Position numbers and translations under genes: made by a program. Shown piece by piece: positions 12,050-24,607 of a DNA stretch of 46,430 nt (its first letter is position 1; each line of letters begins with the position of its first letter). The notes under the pieces are model-generated. The model was not told where the DNA came from. It did no database searches and saw only the letters and a program-made list of their open reading frames with translations. Origin of the DNA: a bacterium (GTDB taxonomy: Bacteria; Myxococcota_A; UBA9160; UBA6930); contig JAAETT010000563.1 of NCBI GenBank assembly GCA_024228115.1, positions 1 to 46,430 of the forward strand, read 5' to 3'.

Positions 12050-12294
12050 GAATCTGGCTGACGCGGCTCTTGACCCTCCTGGTACGTGTCTATCAAGTCG
12101 TCTTGTCTCCTCATCTCGGAGGAGCCTGTCGTTTTGCGCCCAGTTGTTCGGAGTATGCGATCTGCGCACTTCAGGAACACGGGCCTTGGCAGGGCACTGT
12201 TTTGGCTGCGCGCAGGATCGGCCGCTGCCACCCCTTCCATCCCGGCGGCTTCGATCCGGTTCCAGAGGCCGGAGGCAAACGCCATGGATCGTAA
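12046..12294 (+). CDS. yidD: Membrane protein insertion efficiency factor YidD
   Basis: 82-residue protein of the YidD (UPF0161) family, thought to assist YidC in membrane protein insertion. Hallmarks are the amphipathic N-terminus [30 protein letters not shown] and the HGPWQG...[17 protein letters not shown] block with three conserved cysteines. It overlaps rnpA by four bases and yidC by eleven. Confidence 0.96.
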   Translation: MRIWLTRLLTLLVRVYQVVLSPHLGGACRFAPSCSEYAICALQEHGPWQGTVLAARRIGRCHPFHPGGFDPVPEAGGKRHGS

Positions 12295-13972
12295 TTTCCT
12301 CCTTGCCATGGCGCTTTCCCTCGCAGTGGTCGTCAGTTGGACGATGTACACCGATGGGAAAAGGCAACAGTATTTGGCTGAAAACCCAATTGAGGTGGAA
12401 GAGCCCCAGCAAGAGGAGAGTGCTGAATTCAAGCCCAGTGAGGCATTCGAACCTTCTGCGGCCACGGAAACAGCAAAGCCATCCACTACGGCAACGCCGA
12501 TCCCCAAGCCGGCGCAAATCGCTGAGGCACGAACGACCGTTCGCACAGAGCTCTACGAGGCGGAACTTTCGAACCGCGGAGCGTCGCTCCTTCGCTGGGA
12601 CCTCCAGAAATACGACGACGCCTCTCAGGACGGCACCCCTCTGGTCGAAGTGACGACACTCGGCGAAGGCGAGTTCGCGTTGGCGACACCTCTCGAGGGC
12701 CTCGGCTTCGGCGATCTCAGTGCTGCGCCCTATCGGTTGGAGGAGCCGGATGCGAACACACGGGTGTTCACGTTGGAGCACGAAGGCGTCACGGTTCGCA
12801 AGACGTACAACTTCGCCGACGACGACTACAGGGTTCAGCTTCGCATCGCCGTCGAGAACAACTCGGATCGGCACCTGCGGCCCGAGTTCGCAATCCGTTG
12901 GCCGGCGCGAGCTCGCGACAGCGCGGATTTCTCCAACTTTTCGATCGCTGTTCGGAGTGAAGCGGATGTCGAACTGCTGCCGATTCAGACGAACCGGGCC
13001 TTCCTCGGGTTCGGGGGCGGCGGCATCGAGGGCAGCCATTCCTATAGCGCCGTCGATTGGATCTCTGCGGATACGACCTACTTCCTGGCGGCCATCGTCG
13101 CAGAAGTACCCGAGCGAGCTTCGGCGAGCGTCGTCCCGTTAGGCGAAGATGCCGCAGTCACAGAGATGACGATCGACGGGGTGAACCTGCCGCCGGGTCA
13201 ACGCCTCGATTACGAGTATCGCCTCTACCTGGGACCGAAGGAGACCGCGCGTCTCGACGTGTTCGGTTCGCATCTCGATGAGGCCGTCCAAAAGGGCTGG
13301 TTTCCGTCGCTGACGCGCTTCTTTGGTTGGCTGCTCGAGGCTGCACATTCCGTGGTTCCGAACTACGGGGTGGCCATCATCCTGATCACGATCATGGTGC
13401 GCCTGTTGATGGCGCCGCTGATGGCGCGGCAGATGAAGTCGATGAAACGCATGAGCGACATCTCGCCGATGATGAAAGAGATCCAGGCGAAGTACAAAGA
13501 CGACCGAGAGCGACAAAGCCAGGAGATGATGGCGCTCTACAAACGGGAAGGCGTCAGCCCCTTCTCGATGTTGTCTGGCTGCTTTCCGATGTTGCTGCAG
13601 TTCCCTGTGTTCATCGGGTTCTATTTCGCCTTGCAGAGCGCGATCCAGTTGCGTCAGCAGCCGTTCGTCGGTTGGATCGATGACCTTTCCCAACCGGAAG
13701 CGTTGTTCGTCATTCCGGGGATCGATCTTCCGGTACGCGTCATTCCCATCCTGATGGGCGTGGCGATGTTCTTGCAGCAGAAGCTCACGCCGTCGGGCTC
13801 GATGGATCCCGCGCAGCAACGAATGATGATGACCATCATGCCCGTGATGTTCACGGTGATGTTCTACCAATTCGCTTCGGGCCTGGTGTTGTATTGGTTC
13901 GTCAGCACGTTGATCGGAATCGGTCAGCAGGTGGTGACGAACCGAGACAAGACGCCCGTAGTCGCCAAGTGA
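12284..13972 (+). CDS. yidC: Membrane protein insertase YidC
   Basis: 562-residue Gram-negative YidC. An N-terminal membrane anchor ([22 protein letters not shown]) is followed by a Pro/Glu/Thr-rich linker and the large periplasmic beta-sandwich domain (about 85-340). The conserved insertase core of five membrane helices begins near [20 protein letters not shown] and includes the cytoplasmic hairpin [30 protein letters not shown]. It inserts membrane proteins alone or with SecYEG; the F-ATPase c subunit is a classic client. The ATG at 12284 lies within the end of yidD; the frame is open further upstream but that part is yidD in another frame. Confidence 0.97.
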   Translation: MDRNFLLAMALSLAVVVSWTMYTDGKRQQYLAENPIEVEEPQQEESAEFKPSEAFEPSAATETAKPSTTATPIPKPAQIAEARTTVRTELYEAELSNRGASLLRWDLQKYDDASQDGTPLVEVTTLGEGEFALATPLEGLGFGDLSAAPYRLEEPDANTRVFTLEHEGVTVRKTYNFADDDYRVQLRIAVENNSDRHLRPEFAIRWPARARDSADFSNFSIAVRSEADVELLPIQTNRAFLGFGGGGIEGSHSYSAVDWISADTTYFLAAIVAEVPERASASVVPLGEDAAVTEMTIDGVNLPPGQRLDYEYRLYLGPKETARLDVFGSHLDEAVQKGWFPSLTRFFGWLLEAAHSVVPNYGVAIILITIMVRLLMAPLMARQMKSMKRMSDISPMMKEIQAKYKDDRERQSQEMMALYKREGVSPFSMLSGCFPMLLQFPVFIGFYFALQSAIQLRQQPFVGWIDDLSQPEALFVIPGIDLPVRVIPILMGVAMFLQQKLTPSGSMDPAQQRMMMTIMPVMFTVMFYQFASGLVLYWFVSTLIGIGQQVVTNRDKTPVVAK

Positions 13973-13996
13973 ATCGACCTCCAAGGAGACCTCCAC

Positions 13997-14962
<966 letters not shown>

Positions 14963-14976
14963 TCCCGACGGCTCCA

Positions 14977-14992
14977 TGTTCCACGGGGAACA
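14977..14992 (+). promoter_or_regulatory. parS-like site 1
   Basis: TGTTCCACGGGGAACA, 15 bp after jag. It matches the bacterial parS consensus TGTTTCACGTGAAACA in the outer bases, with CAC-GGGG in the centre instead of CACGTG. It is one of five near-identical sites around rsmG and upstream of parAB, the expected place for ParB nucleation. Confidence 0.85.
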
Positions 14993-15037
14993 CACGCAGC
15001 TGGGTCGATCCCGTTGGCGTGTGGCACGGGGTTGGTG

Positions 15038-15053
15038 TGTTCCACGGGGAACG
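15038..15053 (+). promoter_or_regulatory. parS-like site 2
   Basis: TGTTCCACGGGGAACG, immediately upstream of the preferred rsmG GTG start. It has the same orientation as site 1 and differs from it only in the last base. Confidence 0.85.
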
Positions 15054-15061
15054 TTCGCCTC

Positions 15062-15682
15062 GTGACCGCCGATGGTCACGGCCGTATTTGGGCCCTGTTG
15101 GGTACGGCGGCTGAGGGCCGGGCGATTCAAGAGTCTCAGTTGGAGGCTCTCGGCAGGTATGCCGAGAGCCTCCACAACTGGAACCAGCGCATCCGCCTGA
15201 CGGGGGCAGACTCCATCGAGGCGATTCTGGCCGAGCACGTTGCCGACGCCCTGCCACTGCTCGACCATCTCCCAAGCGGTCCGTTTCGAATGCTCGACGT
15301 CGGAAGCGGCGGCGGCTTCCCCGCGATCGTGCTGGCGCTACTCCGGCCCGATGCCCAGATCACGATGGTCGAGCCGATCGGAAAGAAGCATGCGTTCCTG
15401 CGCGCCATGATCCGCGAGCTTCCACTACCGAACGCCGAAGCCCTACAAGCCCGCGTCGATCATCTGTCGACCGAAGATGAGTTCGATGTCGCAATCTCCC
15501 GCGCGACCTGGCCCATCGAGGAATGGCTCGCCCGTGCCCGCCCCGGCCTCCTCCCAGGCCGCCGCATCCTGGGCCAGGCCGGAGCCAACCTCCCCGAACT
15601 CCCCCCCGACGTCACCGTTCACGCCTACGAGCACATGAAATCCCGTCGCCACGTAGTCGTGCTGACAGAAGAGCCTTCCTAG
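15062..15682 (+). CDS. rsmG: 16S rRNA (guanine(527)-N7)-methyltransferase RsmG
   Basis: SAM-dependent methyltransferase (GidB) that makes m7G527 in 16S rRNA. 206 residues from the GTG at 15062. A TTG at 15014 would lengthen it but would place parS site 2 inside the gene. Motif I FRMLDVGSGGGFPAIVLAL and the preceding SLHNWNQRIRLTGADSIEAILAEHVADAL are typical. Later family blocks are less conserved: VDHLSTEDEFDVAISRATWPIEEW takes the place of the usual DVVTSRAVA segment. mnmE and mnmG, usual upstream neighbours, are absent. It is flanked by parS-like sites on both sides. Confidence 0.93.
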   Translation: MTADGHGRIWALLGTAAEGRAIQESQLEALGRYAESLHNWNQRIRLTGADSIEAILAEHVADALPLLDHLPSGPFRMLDVGSGGGFPAIVLALLRPDAQITMVEPIGKKHAFLRAMIRELPLPNAEALQARVDHLSTEDEFDVAISRATWPIEEWLARARPGLLPGRRILGQAGANLPELPPDVTVHAYEHMKSRRHVVVLTEEPS

Positions 15683-15707
15683 CGACAAGCTCGCAGCGAG
15701 AAGCCAA

Positions 15708-15723
15708 CGTTCCCCGTGGAACA
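15708..15723 (-). promoter_or_regulatory. parS-like site 3
   Basis: Reverse complement reads TGTTCCACGGGGAACG, identical to site 2 but in the opposite orientation, 26 bp after the rsmG stop. Confidence 0.85.
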
Positions 15724-16103
15724 CGCATCCCAAGCGTTCTACAACCACGCTTCGCAACGCTGCAAGCTCCCCAGCGATCTCCCCAAGTCTCTCACTTCTC
15801 CACCCACCCAACCGAACCGGGCCTCTCCCTACACGTCGTTCGAGCGCGGCGCGTCTCACAAGGGTCACCGTGCCGCCACGCCAGCCCCGAGGCCGGGTGG
15901 GGGTACCGGAGCGAGCGACGGATCCAGACTACGAGAACCATGTGCCCCCCGGAATCATCACCGAGGCCGAGGCCCTGGAGCTCCATCCATCCCCCGGCAC
16001 CCACACGGGACCACCAAAGGGCCCCCGCCCCGCCCACCCCAGAGCCAAGGAGACCAGCGCAGGTACCCCCACCCGGCCCAAGGCAACTTATCTCATACAC
16101 CGG

Positions 16104-16119
16104 CGTTCCCCGTGGAACA
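16104..16119 (-). promoter_or_regulatory. parS-like site 4
   Basis: Reverse complement reads TGTTCCACGGGGAACG. It lies 32 bp (centre to centre) from site 5, about three helical turns, upstream of parA. Confidence 0.85.
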
Positions 16120-16135
16120 TCCCCCAAAACCAAAG

Positions 16136-16151
16136 CGTTCCCCGTGGAACA
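16136..16151 (-). promoter_or_regulatory. parS-like site 5
   Basis: Reverse complement reads TGTTCCACGGGGAACG. The closest site to parA (about 105 bp before its GTG); ParB bound here could also affect parAB expression. Confidence 0.85.
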
Positions 16152-16255
16152 CTGGACTCCCCAGAGGACCGGTGATAGAACCCCTTTGAACGGGCATCCC
16201 AGCCCAGGGTGAGAGGGACCCCATTCAGGACACCCCTGTCCAGACCAGCGCGCGC

Positions 16256-17053
16256 GTGATCGCCGTCGTCAACCAGAAGGGAGGCGTCGGCAAGACCACG
16301 ACCGCCGTCAACCTGGCTGCCTCGATTGCGGCAGCCGAGCGGCCGGTCTTGCTGGTCGATCTGGACCCGCAGGCGAACACCAGCAGCGCCTATGGCATCG
16401 CCGCCCCGGAAAGCCAACTCTACGACGTCCTGTCCGGCGAAAGCACCCTTCCCCAGGTCGCTGTCGCAACGGAACTCAGCCATCTCCAGGTGGTTCCTGC
16501 GGGTCCGGACCTGGCCGGCGCTGAGATCGAGCTGGTTTCGGCCGAAGCGCGGGAGACGCGCCTCCGCGAAGCCCTCGCCGAAGTACTGCCCTACTACGAC
16601 TTCGTGATCATCGACTGCCCGCCATCGCTCAGCTTGCTGACCTTGAACGCGCTATGCGCCGCCGATAGCGTGTTGATACCACTACAGTGCGAATATTACG
16701 CCCTCGAGGGTCTGGCGCGTCTTCAAGATACGGTAGATCGCGTGCGTGAATCCCTGCATCCGGATCTCCAGATGGAAGGGATCGTCCTCACCATGATGGA
16801 CCGGCGTGCCAACCTGAGCCGCCAGGTCGAAGACGAAGTGCGTTCGCATTTCGGTCAGCAGGTCTTCGCCACCGTGATTCCGCGGAACGTCCGGCTCAGC
16901 GAGGCGCCGAGCCACGGCAAGCCGATTCTGCTGTACGACATCGCATCCAAAGGCGCGCGGGCGTATCTCGAGCTGGCCGGTGAGTTGATGCACAAACATC
17001 CGGGCGCATCCCGCAAGCCTCCGGCACTTCCCCCCGCGCACCAAGCGAACTAA
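16256..17053 (+). CDS. parA: Chromosome partitioning ATPase ParA (Soj)
   Basis: 265-residue Walker-type ATPase that moves ParB-parS complexes during chromosome segregation. The deviant Walker A KGGVGKTTTAVNLA lies at about residues 8-21, with LLVDLDPQANTSSAYG and Walker B DFVIIDCPPSLSLLTLNAL. The GTG at 16256 begins directly at VIAVVNQKGG, with no ribosome binding site in front. An in-frame ATT at 16223 has AGAGGGA five bases upstream and would add 11 residues, giving a more usual N-terminus; the true start is uncertain. parB follows 11 bases later. Confidence 0.96.
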   Translation: MIAVVNQKGGVGKTTTAVNLAASIAAAERPVLLVDLDPQANTSSAYGIAAPESQLYDVLSGESTLPQVAVATELSHLQVVPAGPDLAGAEIELVSAEARETRLREALAEVLPYYDFVIIDCPPSLSLLTLNALCAADSVLIPLQCEYYALEGLARLQDTVDRVRESLHPDLQMEGIVLTMMDRRANLSRQVEDEVRSHFGQQVFATVIPRNVRLSEAPSHGKPILLYDIASKGARAYLELAGELMHKHPGASRKPPALPPAHQAN

Positions 17054-17064
17054 CGAGGAACACC

Positions 17065-18009
17065 ATGGCTGCACGCAGGAATGCTTTGGGTCGAGGGCTC
17101 GACGCGTTGATCCCCAGGGAGCCGGCGACCGCGGAGGCGTCTGCACCGACGCTGGCGGCGGACGAGCCCAGGCCCGTGACACAGACACGCGTCGAGCCAC
17201 CGAGCACCGGTCTGGCCGAAATCTCCGTCGAAGCCATCGTCGCCAACCCGGAACAGCCGCGCCGGATCTTCGACGACGCGGAACTCCAGCGTCTGGCTGA
17301 CTCGATTCAACGTCACGGCGTCCTGCAACCGGTCGTCGTGCGGCGTGCGCCCGACGGTGCGGCGGCGCCCTACGAACTCGTCGTCGGTGAGCGTCGTTGG
17401 CGGGCCAGTCGCCTGGCGGGCCGCCCCACGATTCCCGCAACCATCCAGGAGCTTGCACCGCGGGATCTTCTCGAAGTGGCGTTGATCGAGAACGTTCAAC
17501 GGGCCGATCTGAATCCAATCGAGTTGGCCATGGCGTTTCGGACCCTGCAGGAGCAAGGCGCAACCCAGGAAGAAGTCGGCCGGCGCGTCGGACTCGACCG
17601 CTCCACGGTCGCCAACCATCTGAGGCTTCTCGATCTGCCTCGCGAGCTTCAATCGGATGTGGAGAACGGCACCCTGACGACGGGCCATGCGAAGGCGTTG
17701 CTCGGCGTGAGCAACCCGGAACGTCGCCGTCAGCTGAGGGACCGGATCGCCACCGAGCAGCTCTCCGTTCGGGCTTCCGAGGCCCTTGCGCGTCAGATCT
17801 CTGGTCCCAGCCGCCGGCTCAAACCGCCGGCCCGTGCAGGCTCGGTGGATCCGAACCTTCAAAGCCTGATCGACGCGCTCCGCGAGCGCCTCCAAACCCA
17901 GGTGCGCATCACTGGTTCCGGAGAGCGAGGCCGAATCGAGATTGATTTCTTCGGGCCTGAGGATCTGCACCGCCTCAGTCAGGCGATTCTCGACGGATCA
18001 CGGCTGTGA
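17065..18009 (+). CDS. parB: Chromosome partitioning protein ParB (Spo0J)
   Basis: 314-residue parS-binding CTPase. The N-terminus NALGRGLDALIP (ParA-interacting) is followed by the CTP-binding fold with NPEQPRRIFDD, GVLQPVVVRR and GERRWRASRLAG. ENVQRADLNPIELAMAF comes next, then the helix-turn-helix TQEEVGRRVGLDRSTVANHLRLL, which reads parS, and a C-terminal dimerisation region ending IDFFGPEDLHRLSQAIL. The ribosome binding site is GAGGAA. It overlaps the bactofilin gene by four bases (GTGA). Its presumed targets are the five sites at 14977-16151. Confidence 0.97.
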   Translation: MAARRNALGRGLDALIPREPATAEASAPTLAADEPRPVTQTRVEPPSTGLAEISVEAIVANPEQPRRIFDDAELQRLADSIQRHGVLQPVVVRRAPDGAAAPYELVVGERRWRASRLAGRPTIPATIQELAPRDLLEVALIENVQRADLNPIELAMAFRTLQEQGATQEEVGRRVGLDRSTVANHLRLLDLPRELQSDVENGTLTTGHAKALLGVSNPERRRQLRDRIATEQLSVRASEALARQISGPSRRLKPPARAGSVDPNLQSLIDALRERLQTQVRITGSGERGRIEIDFFGPEDLHRLSQAILDGSRL

Positions 18010-18404
18010 GGCAGGGGAGCGATGAGGAAATTCCCACGGTTCTGGGAGCAGGCAGCCATTTCGAGGGCTTGTTGACCTTTCGGGGCGCCGCCCGGGTGGA
18101 TGGGAGCATTTCGGGAACGATCCACGCCACCGGCCGTCTATGGATCGGTCCCGAGGCTCATGTGGAAGCGCAGATCGACGTAGACGAGTTGGTCGTCGAA
18201 GGCCTCGTGGAGGGAGATGTTCGCGCCCATACGAGGGCTGAGCTGATGCCCACCGGGCGGGTGATTGGCGATTTGTTCTCGCCGCAGTTCAAGATGGCGG
18301 AAGGTGGCGTCCTCGAGGGCCGTTGCCGTACCACAGCACCCGATCATCCCCCCGAGAGCGACGAAGACTCCCAGACCCCCGATTCCGTGGCGGAATTCGG
18401 CTGA
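18006..18404 (+). CDS. Bactofilin (polymer-forming cytoskeletal protein)
   Basis: 132-residue bactofilin. The beta-helical DUF583 core shows the regular five- to six-residue repeats (FEGLLTFRGAARVDGSISGTIHATGRLWIGPEAHVEAQIDVDELVVEGLVEGDV) with short polar tails on both sides. Starting at GTG 18006 it overlaps parB by four bases. In Myxococcus, bactofilins scaffold the ParABS system; placement right behind parAB supports a similar role here (inference). Confidence 0.93.
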   Translation: MRQGSDEEIPTVLGAGSHFEGLLTFRGAARVDGSISGTIHATGRLWIGPEAHVEAQIDVDELVVEGLVEGDVRAHTRAELMPTGRVIGDLFSPQFKMAEGGVLEGRCRTTAPDHPPESDEDSQTPDSVAEFG

Positions 18405-18417
18405 CCCTGGGTTGAAA

Positions 18418-18453
18418 CTCGGGGCGGATCTGCAAGGATTTGCGCCGCCCGAG
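18418..18453 (+). terminator. Possible hairpin terminator after parAB-bactofilin
   Basis: CTCGGGGCGG pairs with CCGCCCGAG (one bulge), and an inner GCAA/TTGC pair extends the stem. There is no T-run, so factor-independent termination is uncertain. The rest of the 238-bp gap to atpF' holds one more GC-rich hairpin (18556-18563 with 18575-18582) and no gene. Confidence 0.35.
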
Positions 18454-18642
18454 GTCGGCCCGTTGGGGGCCCACCTCCACCCATCCCTCGCCTCCAACGC
18501 CTTCGAGCGGCGGTAATCGCGATGGTCGCGCTCGTCGCGGTCTCGTGACCGACCCGCCCGCCGAAAGCCGCGGCCGGCGGGCAGCCCACCCAGCGAAGGC
18601 TCGGCGGGTTTGGCGGGAAGGACAGGGAGTTCGAGCGAAGCG

Positions 18643-19161
18643 ATGACCCGAAGACGCATCGTGGTAATTGCCGTCGTGGTGGGCCTGCTCGCGTTTCCGC
18701 TGGCCGCGGCCGCAGCCGAAGGAGGCCTCTCGATCTTTCCGGATTGGAAAGAGCTGCTGATCTTGCTTGCGGTTTTCGCGGTGCTGATCTTCCCCTCCAA
18801 CAAACTCGTCTTCGAGCCCCTGATCGAGGTTCTCGACGAACGGGGCCGGCGCATCCAGGGCGCCCAGGCCCGCGCCCAGGAAGTCGACACCGAAGCCGAT
18901 CGGGTGTTCGGTGAGTACCAGGCGGCCGTCACGGTGGCGCGCAAACGGGCCGAGGAGGATCGTCGCGGCCGGATGGAGGAGGCGCGCCGGGAGCAATCCC
19001 GCGTCACCTCCGAAGCTCGCGGAGATGCCGAAGCCGAGATGCAGCGCGCTCGCGCCGGAGTTGCCGACGCTCTCGGCCAGGCACGCGAGGAGCTGCGCAG
19101 CCAGGCCGAAGGCCTGGCCAACGACGCCGCCAGCCAGGTGCTCGGAAGGAGCGTTTCGTGA
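18643..19161 (+). CDS. atpF': ATP synthase F0 subunit b' (second stalk subunit)
   Basis: 172 residues: an N-terminal hydrophobic stretch (IVVIAVVVGLLAFPLAAAAA), a second one (ELLILLAVFAVLIFPSNKLVFEPLIEVLDERGRRIQGA) and a long charged coiled coil. The pattern NKLVFEPLIEVLDERGRRI is the b/b' membrane-to-stalk junction. Two unequal b-type subunits in tandem are usual in Deltaproteobacteria and photosynthetic bacteria. The ATG at 18643 is preferred over the one 11 codons upstream because it leads directly into the hydrophobic segment. It overlaps atpF by four bases (GTGA). Confidence 0.92.
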   Translation: MTRRRIVVIAVVVGLLAFPLAAAAAEGGLSIFPDWKELLILLAVFAVLIFPSNKLVFEPLIEVLDERGRRIQGAQARAQEVDTEADRVFGEYQAAVTVARKRAEEDRRGRMEEARREQSRVTSEARGDAEAEMQRARAGVADALGQAREELRSQAEGLANDAASQVLGRSVS

Positions 19162-19718
19162 GCCGCCGCGCCCAACGCTTCAGTCTCATCGCCGGGTTGT
19201 GTCTGGCCCCGACGGCCGCGTTCGCCGCCAGCGAAGGTGGCATGGGCATGGTCTGGGAGGTCGTGAACCTCGCACTATTGCTTGGCGTGCTCGTCTACTT
19301 CGCGCGAAAGCCCGTGCTCGCCTATCTGAGTGAACGACGGGGCGGGATCCAGGAAAATCTGGAAGGCGCTGAGAAGCTGCTGCAGCAGGCCGAGAGCAAG
19401 CTCCAGGAATGGAGCGAACGTGCCGGGCAGCTCGATACCGAAGTCGAATCCATTCGTGCTGCTGCAAAGAAAGCTGCCGAGCAGGAGCGCGACGCCATCA
19501 TTGCCGATGCGGAGGCCACGGCTGGGCGGATCCGTTCAAGCGCGGGCTCCGTCGTCGATCGCGAGCTGCGCGCTGCCCGGGAATCCCTCCGTGAGGAGGT
19601 CGCCGATCTCGCGACCGATCTCGCCCGGACGATCCTCACCGAAAAAGTCAACGACGAGGACCGTCTGCGCCTCGTCGACGAGTTCATCAACAAGGTCGAG
19701 CACGGGGAGGCGAACTAA
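19158..19718 (+). CDS. atpF: ATP synthase F0 subunit b
   Basis: 186-residue peripheral stalk subunit. An apparent N-terminal signal-like segment (RFSLIAGLCLAPTAAFAA) precedes the membrane helix MVWEVVNLALLLGVLVYFARKPVLAYLSERR, and the remainder is a coiled coil ending DRLRLVDEFINKVE. It starts with GTG inside the end of the b' gene and overlaps atpH by one base. The extra N-terminal segment is shared with other deltaproteobacterial b subunits. Confidence 0.94.
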   Translation: MSRRAQRFSLIAGLCLAPTAAFAASEGGMGMVWEVVNLALLLGVLVYFARKPVLAYLSERRGGIQENLEGAEKLLQQAESKLQEWSERAGQLDTEVESIRAAAKKAAEQERDAIIADAEATAGRIRSSAGSVVDRELRAARESLREEVADLATDLARTILTEKVNDEDRLRLVDEFINKVEHGEAN

Positions 19719-20260
19719 TGGCGCGTTTTGCAGCCGCCGAGCGCTACGCCAAGGCACTCTTCCAGTTGGCCAAGGATCAGGGGGACGTGGCGGTCATCCG
19801 CACCGAACTGCGCGGCCTCGGATCGCTTCTCGAAGAGAATGAGGACCTTCGCGAGGTGTTGCTGCAACCGCTGCATCCCGCCGCCCAGCGGCGCGCCGTG
19901 CTGGCTTCGGTGGCCGAGCAGTTGGGCGCGAGCACTTTCTTGAAGAGCTTCTATTCCTTCTTGATCGACCAACGCAGGCTGGTCGATTTCGCAGCGATCG
20001 AAGAAGCCTACGGCGAGCTGGCCGATGCGGATGCCGGGCTGATCAAAGCCCAGGTGCGCAGTGCTGCGCCGCTCAACGATGATCAGCGCACCCGCCTTCA
20101 AAGCGCTCTCGGCGCGAGAGCCGGGGGCAATGTCGAACTCGAAGTCGAAATCGATCCGAGTCTGCTCGGAGGCGTGGTCGCGCAGATCGGCGACACCTTC
20201 TACGACGGCAGCCTCGAGAGTCAGCTTCAACAGCTGCGCGCGAGCCTTGCCAAAGGTTAG
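19718..20260 (+). CDS. atpH: ATP synthase F1 subunit delta
   Basis: 180-residue F1 delta (OSCP-type) subunit joining the stalk to the alpha/beta crown. Family features are the helical N-terminal domain ([29 protein letters not shown]), [25 protein letters not shown], and the C-terminal [27 protein letters not shown]. The length is standard. 68 bp separate it from atpA. Confidence 0.96.
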   Translation: MARFAAAERYAKALFQLAKDQGDVAVIRTELRGLGSLLEENEDLREVLLQPLHPAAQRRAVLASVAEQLGASTFLKSFYSFLIDQRRLVDFAAIEEAYGELADADAGLIKAQVRSAAPLNDDQRTRLQSALGARAGGNVELEVEIDPSLLGGVVAQIGDTFYDGSLESQLQQLRASLAKG

Positions 20261-20328
20261 CCACGCGGCAGAAGAATCCATCCACCCGGCGCTGCCCAAC
20301 GAGCAGTGCTCACGCGGAGTCCCAACCC

Positions 20329-21873
20329 ATGACAGCTGAGATTCGCCCCGGCGAGATCACCGACATCCTGAAGCGCGAAATCCAGGAGTACGGCCGTGAG
20401 GTCGATGTCGCGGAGACAGGCTCCGTCCTCTCCGTGGGCGATGGCATCGCTCGCGTGTATGGCCTGCAGAGCGCCATGGCCGGCGAGCTCGTCGCGTTCC
20501 CGGGCGGCGTGGACGGGATGGTCCTCAACCTGGAGGACGACAACGTCGGCATCGCGATCATGGGCGAGGGCTCGCACATCAAGGAAGGCGATCTCGTTCG
20601 CCGGACAGGTCGCATCGTCGAGGTACCGGTGGGCGAAAGCCTGCTGGGCCGGGTGGTGGATGCACTCGGCAATCCGATCGATGGCAAGGGCCCGATTGAA
20701 TCCAGCGAAAACCGCCGCATGGAGCTCAAGGCCCCGGGCATCGTGACGCGCAAGAGCGTGCATGAGCCCTTGATGACGGGCTTGAAGGCGATCGACGCGA
20801 TGACACCGATTGGCCGCGGGCAACGCGAGCTGATCATTGGCGACCGTCAGACTGGCAAGACCGCGGTCGCCGTCGACACGATCATCAACCAGAAGGACAC
20901 CGACGTCTTCTGCATCTACGTCGCTACTGGCCAGAAGAAGTCGACGGTGGCCAATGTGGTCGAGAAGCTCACCCAGCACGGTGCCATGGATTACACGATC
21001 GTCGTGGCTGCGACTGCGGCTGAATCGGCGCCGCTCCAGTACATCTCGCCCTACACCGGTTGCGCGATGGGCGAATGGTTCCGGGACAACGGCAAGCACG
21101 CCCTCATCATCTACGATGATCTCTCGAAGCAGGCGGTGGCCTATCGTCAGCTCTCCCTCCTGCTTCGTCGCCCGCCGGGCCGCGAGGCCTACCCGGGCGA
21201 CGTCTTCTACGTCCACAGCCGGCTGCTCGAGCGCGCTTGCAAGCTCGACGATTCGCTTGGTGGTGGCAGCCTGACAGCCCTCCCGATCATCGAGACCCAG
21301 GCGAACGACGTGTCGGCCTACATCCCGACCAACGTCATTTCCATTACCGATGGTCAGATCTTCCTGGAGACGGACCTGTTCAACTCAGGCATCCGACCCG
21401 CGGTGAACGTGGGGCTTTCGGTGTCGCGGGTGGGCGGCTCGGCCCAGACCAAGGCGATGAAGGGTGTGGCCGGCACGCTCAAGCTGGGCCTCGCCCAGTA
21501 CCGCGAGATGGCGGCCTTTGCCCAGTTCGGTTCCGACCTCGACGCCGCCACCCAGGAGCAGCTGGCAAACGGTGAGCGCCAGACGGAGATGCTGAAGCAA
21601 GGCCAGTACCAGCCCTTGAAGATGGAAGAGCAGGTCGTCTCGATCTTTGCCTGCACGCCACCGAAGGGCGCCAAGAGCTGGGTGCGGGATCTCGAGACCG
21701 GCGACATCGGTCGCTTCGAGCGCGAGCTGCTTGCCCACATGCGGGCGAGCCATGCCGATCTGCTCGGCCGCATCCGGGAGACTGGCAAGCTTTCGGACGA
21801 AGACGCGGACGTGCTGAAGGGCGCGCTCGACGAATTCGGCAACATGTTCCAGCCGACCTCAACCAGCGAGTAA
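20329..21873 (+). CDS. atpA: ATP synthase F1 subunit alpha
   Basis: 514-residue regulatory/nucleotide-binding subunit. The P-loop [13 protein letters not shown] lies near residues 170-182, with family segments [47 protein letters not shown] and the alpha arginine-finger strand [34 protein letters not shown]. Length and order are normal. Confidence 0.98.
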   Translation: MTAEIRPGEITDILKREIQEYGREVDVAETGSVLSVGDGIARVYGLQSAMAGELVAFPGGVDGMVLNLEDDNVGIAIMGEGSHIKEGDLVRRTGRIVEVPVGESLLGRVVDALGNPIDGKGPIESSENRRMELKAPGIVTRKSVHEPLMTGLKAIDAMTPIGRGQRELIIGDRQTGKTAVAVDTIINQKDTDVFCIYVATGQKKSTVANVVEKLTQHGAMDYTIVVAATAAESAPLQYISPYTGCAMGEWFRDNGKHALIIYDDLSKQAVAYRQLSLLLRRPPGREAYPGDVFYVHSRLLERACKLDDSLGGGSLTALPIIETQANDVSAYIPTNVISITDGQIFLETDLFNSGIRPAVNVGLSVSRVGGSAQTKAMKGVAGTLKLGLAQYREMAAFAQFGSDLDAATQEQLANGERQTEMLKQGQYQPLKMEEQVVSIFACTPPKGAKSWVRDLETGDIGRFERELLAHMRASHADLLGRIRETGKLSDEDADVLKGALDEFGNMFQPTSTSE

Positions 21874-21879
21874 CCAAGC

Positions 21880-24194
<2,315 letters not shown>

Positions 24195-24199
24195 ACGAG

Positions 24200-24607
24200 A
24201 TGGCCATCGATCTCACCGTGGTGACTCCGGAGGGCCAGGCCTTCCAGGGGGATGTGCAGAGCCTGGTGCTTCCTGGCGTCGAAGGCGATTTCGGCATCCT
24301 CGAGGGACACGAGGTCTTCATGACCAGCTTGCGTCCCGGCGAGATGCAGCTCGACACGGGCGGCGAGCTCTTGCGCGCCGCCGTCTCCAAAGGCATCGCC
24401 GAAGTCCACGAGGACAGCGTGACCGTGATGGTGGGCAGCTGCGAGTTTGCCCACGAGATCGATCTCGAGCGCGCCCAGATCGCCGCCGAACGAGCCAAGA
24501 AGCAGCTCACAGAGATGCGCGGCACGAAGAACGGCGAGGTACTCTACGAGGAGTACCAGGAGGCCTACTCCAGGGCCATCGCCCGGGTAGCGGTCTCCGA
24601 AAAGTAA
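24200..24607 (+). CDS. atpC: ATP synthase F1 subunit epsilon
   Basis: 135-residue epsilon subunit: N-terminal beta-sandwich (LTVVTPEGQAFQGDVQSLVLPGVEGDFGILEGHEVFMTSLRPGEM) and a C-terminal helical hairpin that can inhibit ATP hydrolysis. It begins five bases after atpD. The last codons Glu-Lys and the TAA stop lie within the left arm of the palindromic element at 24599-24696, so the extreme C-terminus appears to be supplied by the element. Genes for F0 a and c (atpB, atpE) are not in this window. Confidence 0.95.
   Translation: MAIDLTVVTPEGQAFQGDVQSLVLPGVEGDFGILEGHEVFMTSLRPGEMQLDTGGELLRAAVSKGIAEVHEDSVTVMVGSCEFAHEIDLERAQIAAERAKKQLTEMRGTKNGEVLYEEYQEAYSRAIARVAVSEK

Larger units (their letters stand above)
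15683..16255. other. rsmG-parA intergenic region carrying three parS-like sites
   Basis: 573 bp. Three parS-like sites lie here (15708, 16104, 16136). The rest is C-rich, and open frames are Pro/Arg-rich with no ribosome binding site, so I see no gene. No DnaA box (TTATNCACA) was found. AGAGGGA at 16212-16218 could serve an upstream parA start. Confidence 0.6.

Noticed and set aside
11858-13039. 393-codon minus-strand frame opposite rnpA-yidD-yidC
   Set aside because: Arg/Ala-rich shadow of recognised plus-strand genes with no family features.
15716-16189. Open frames of up to 157 residues between rsmG and parA
   Set aside because: Pro/Arg/Ser-rich translations, no ribosome binding site, no family resemblance, and they run through parS sites.
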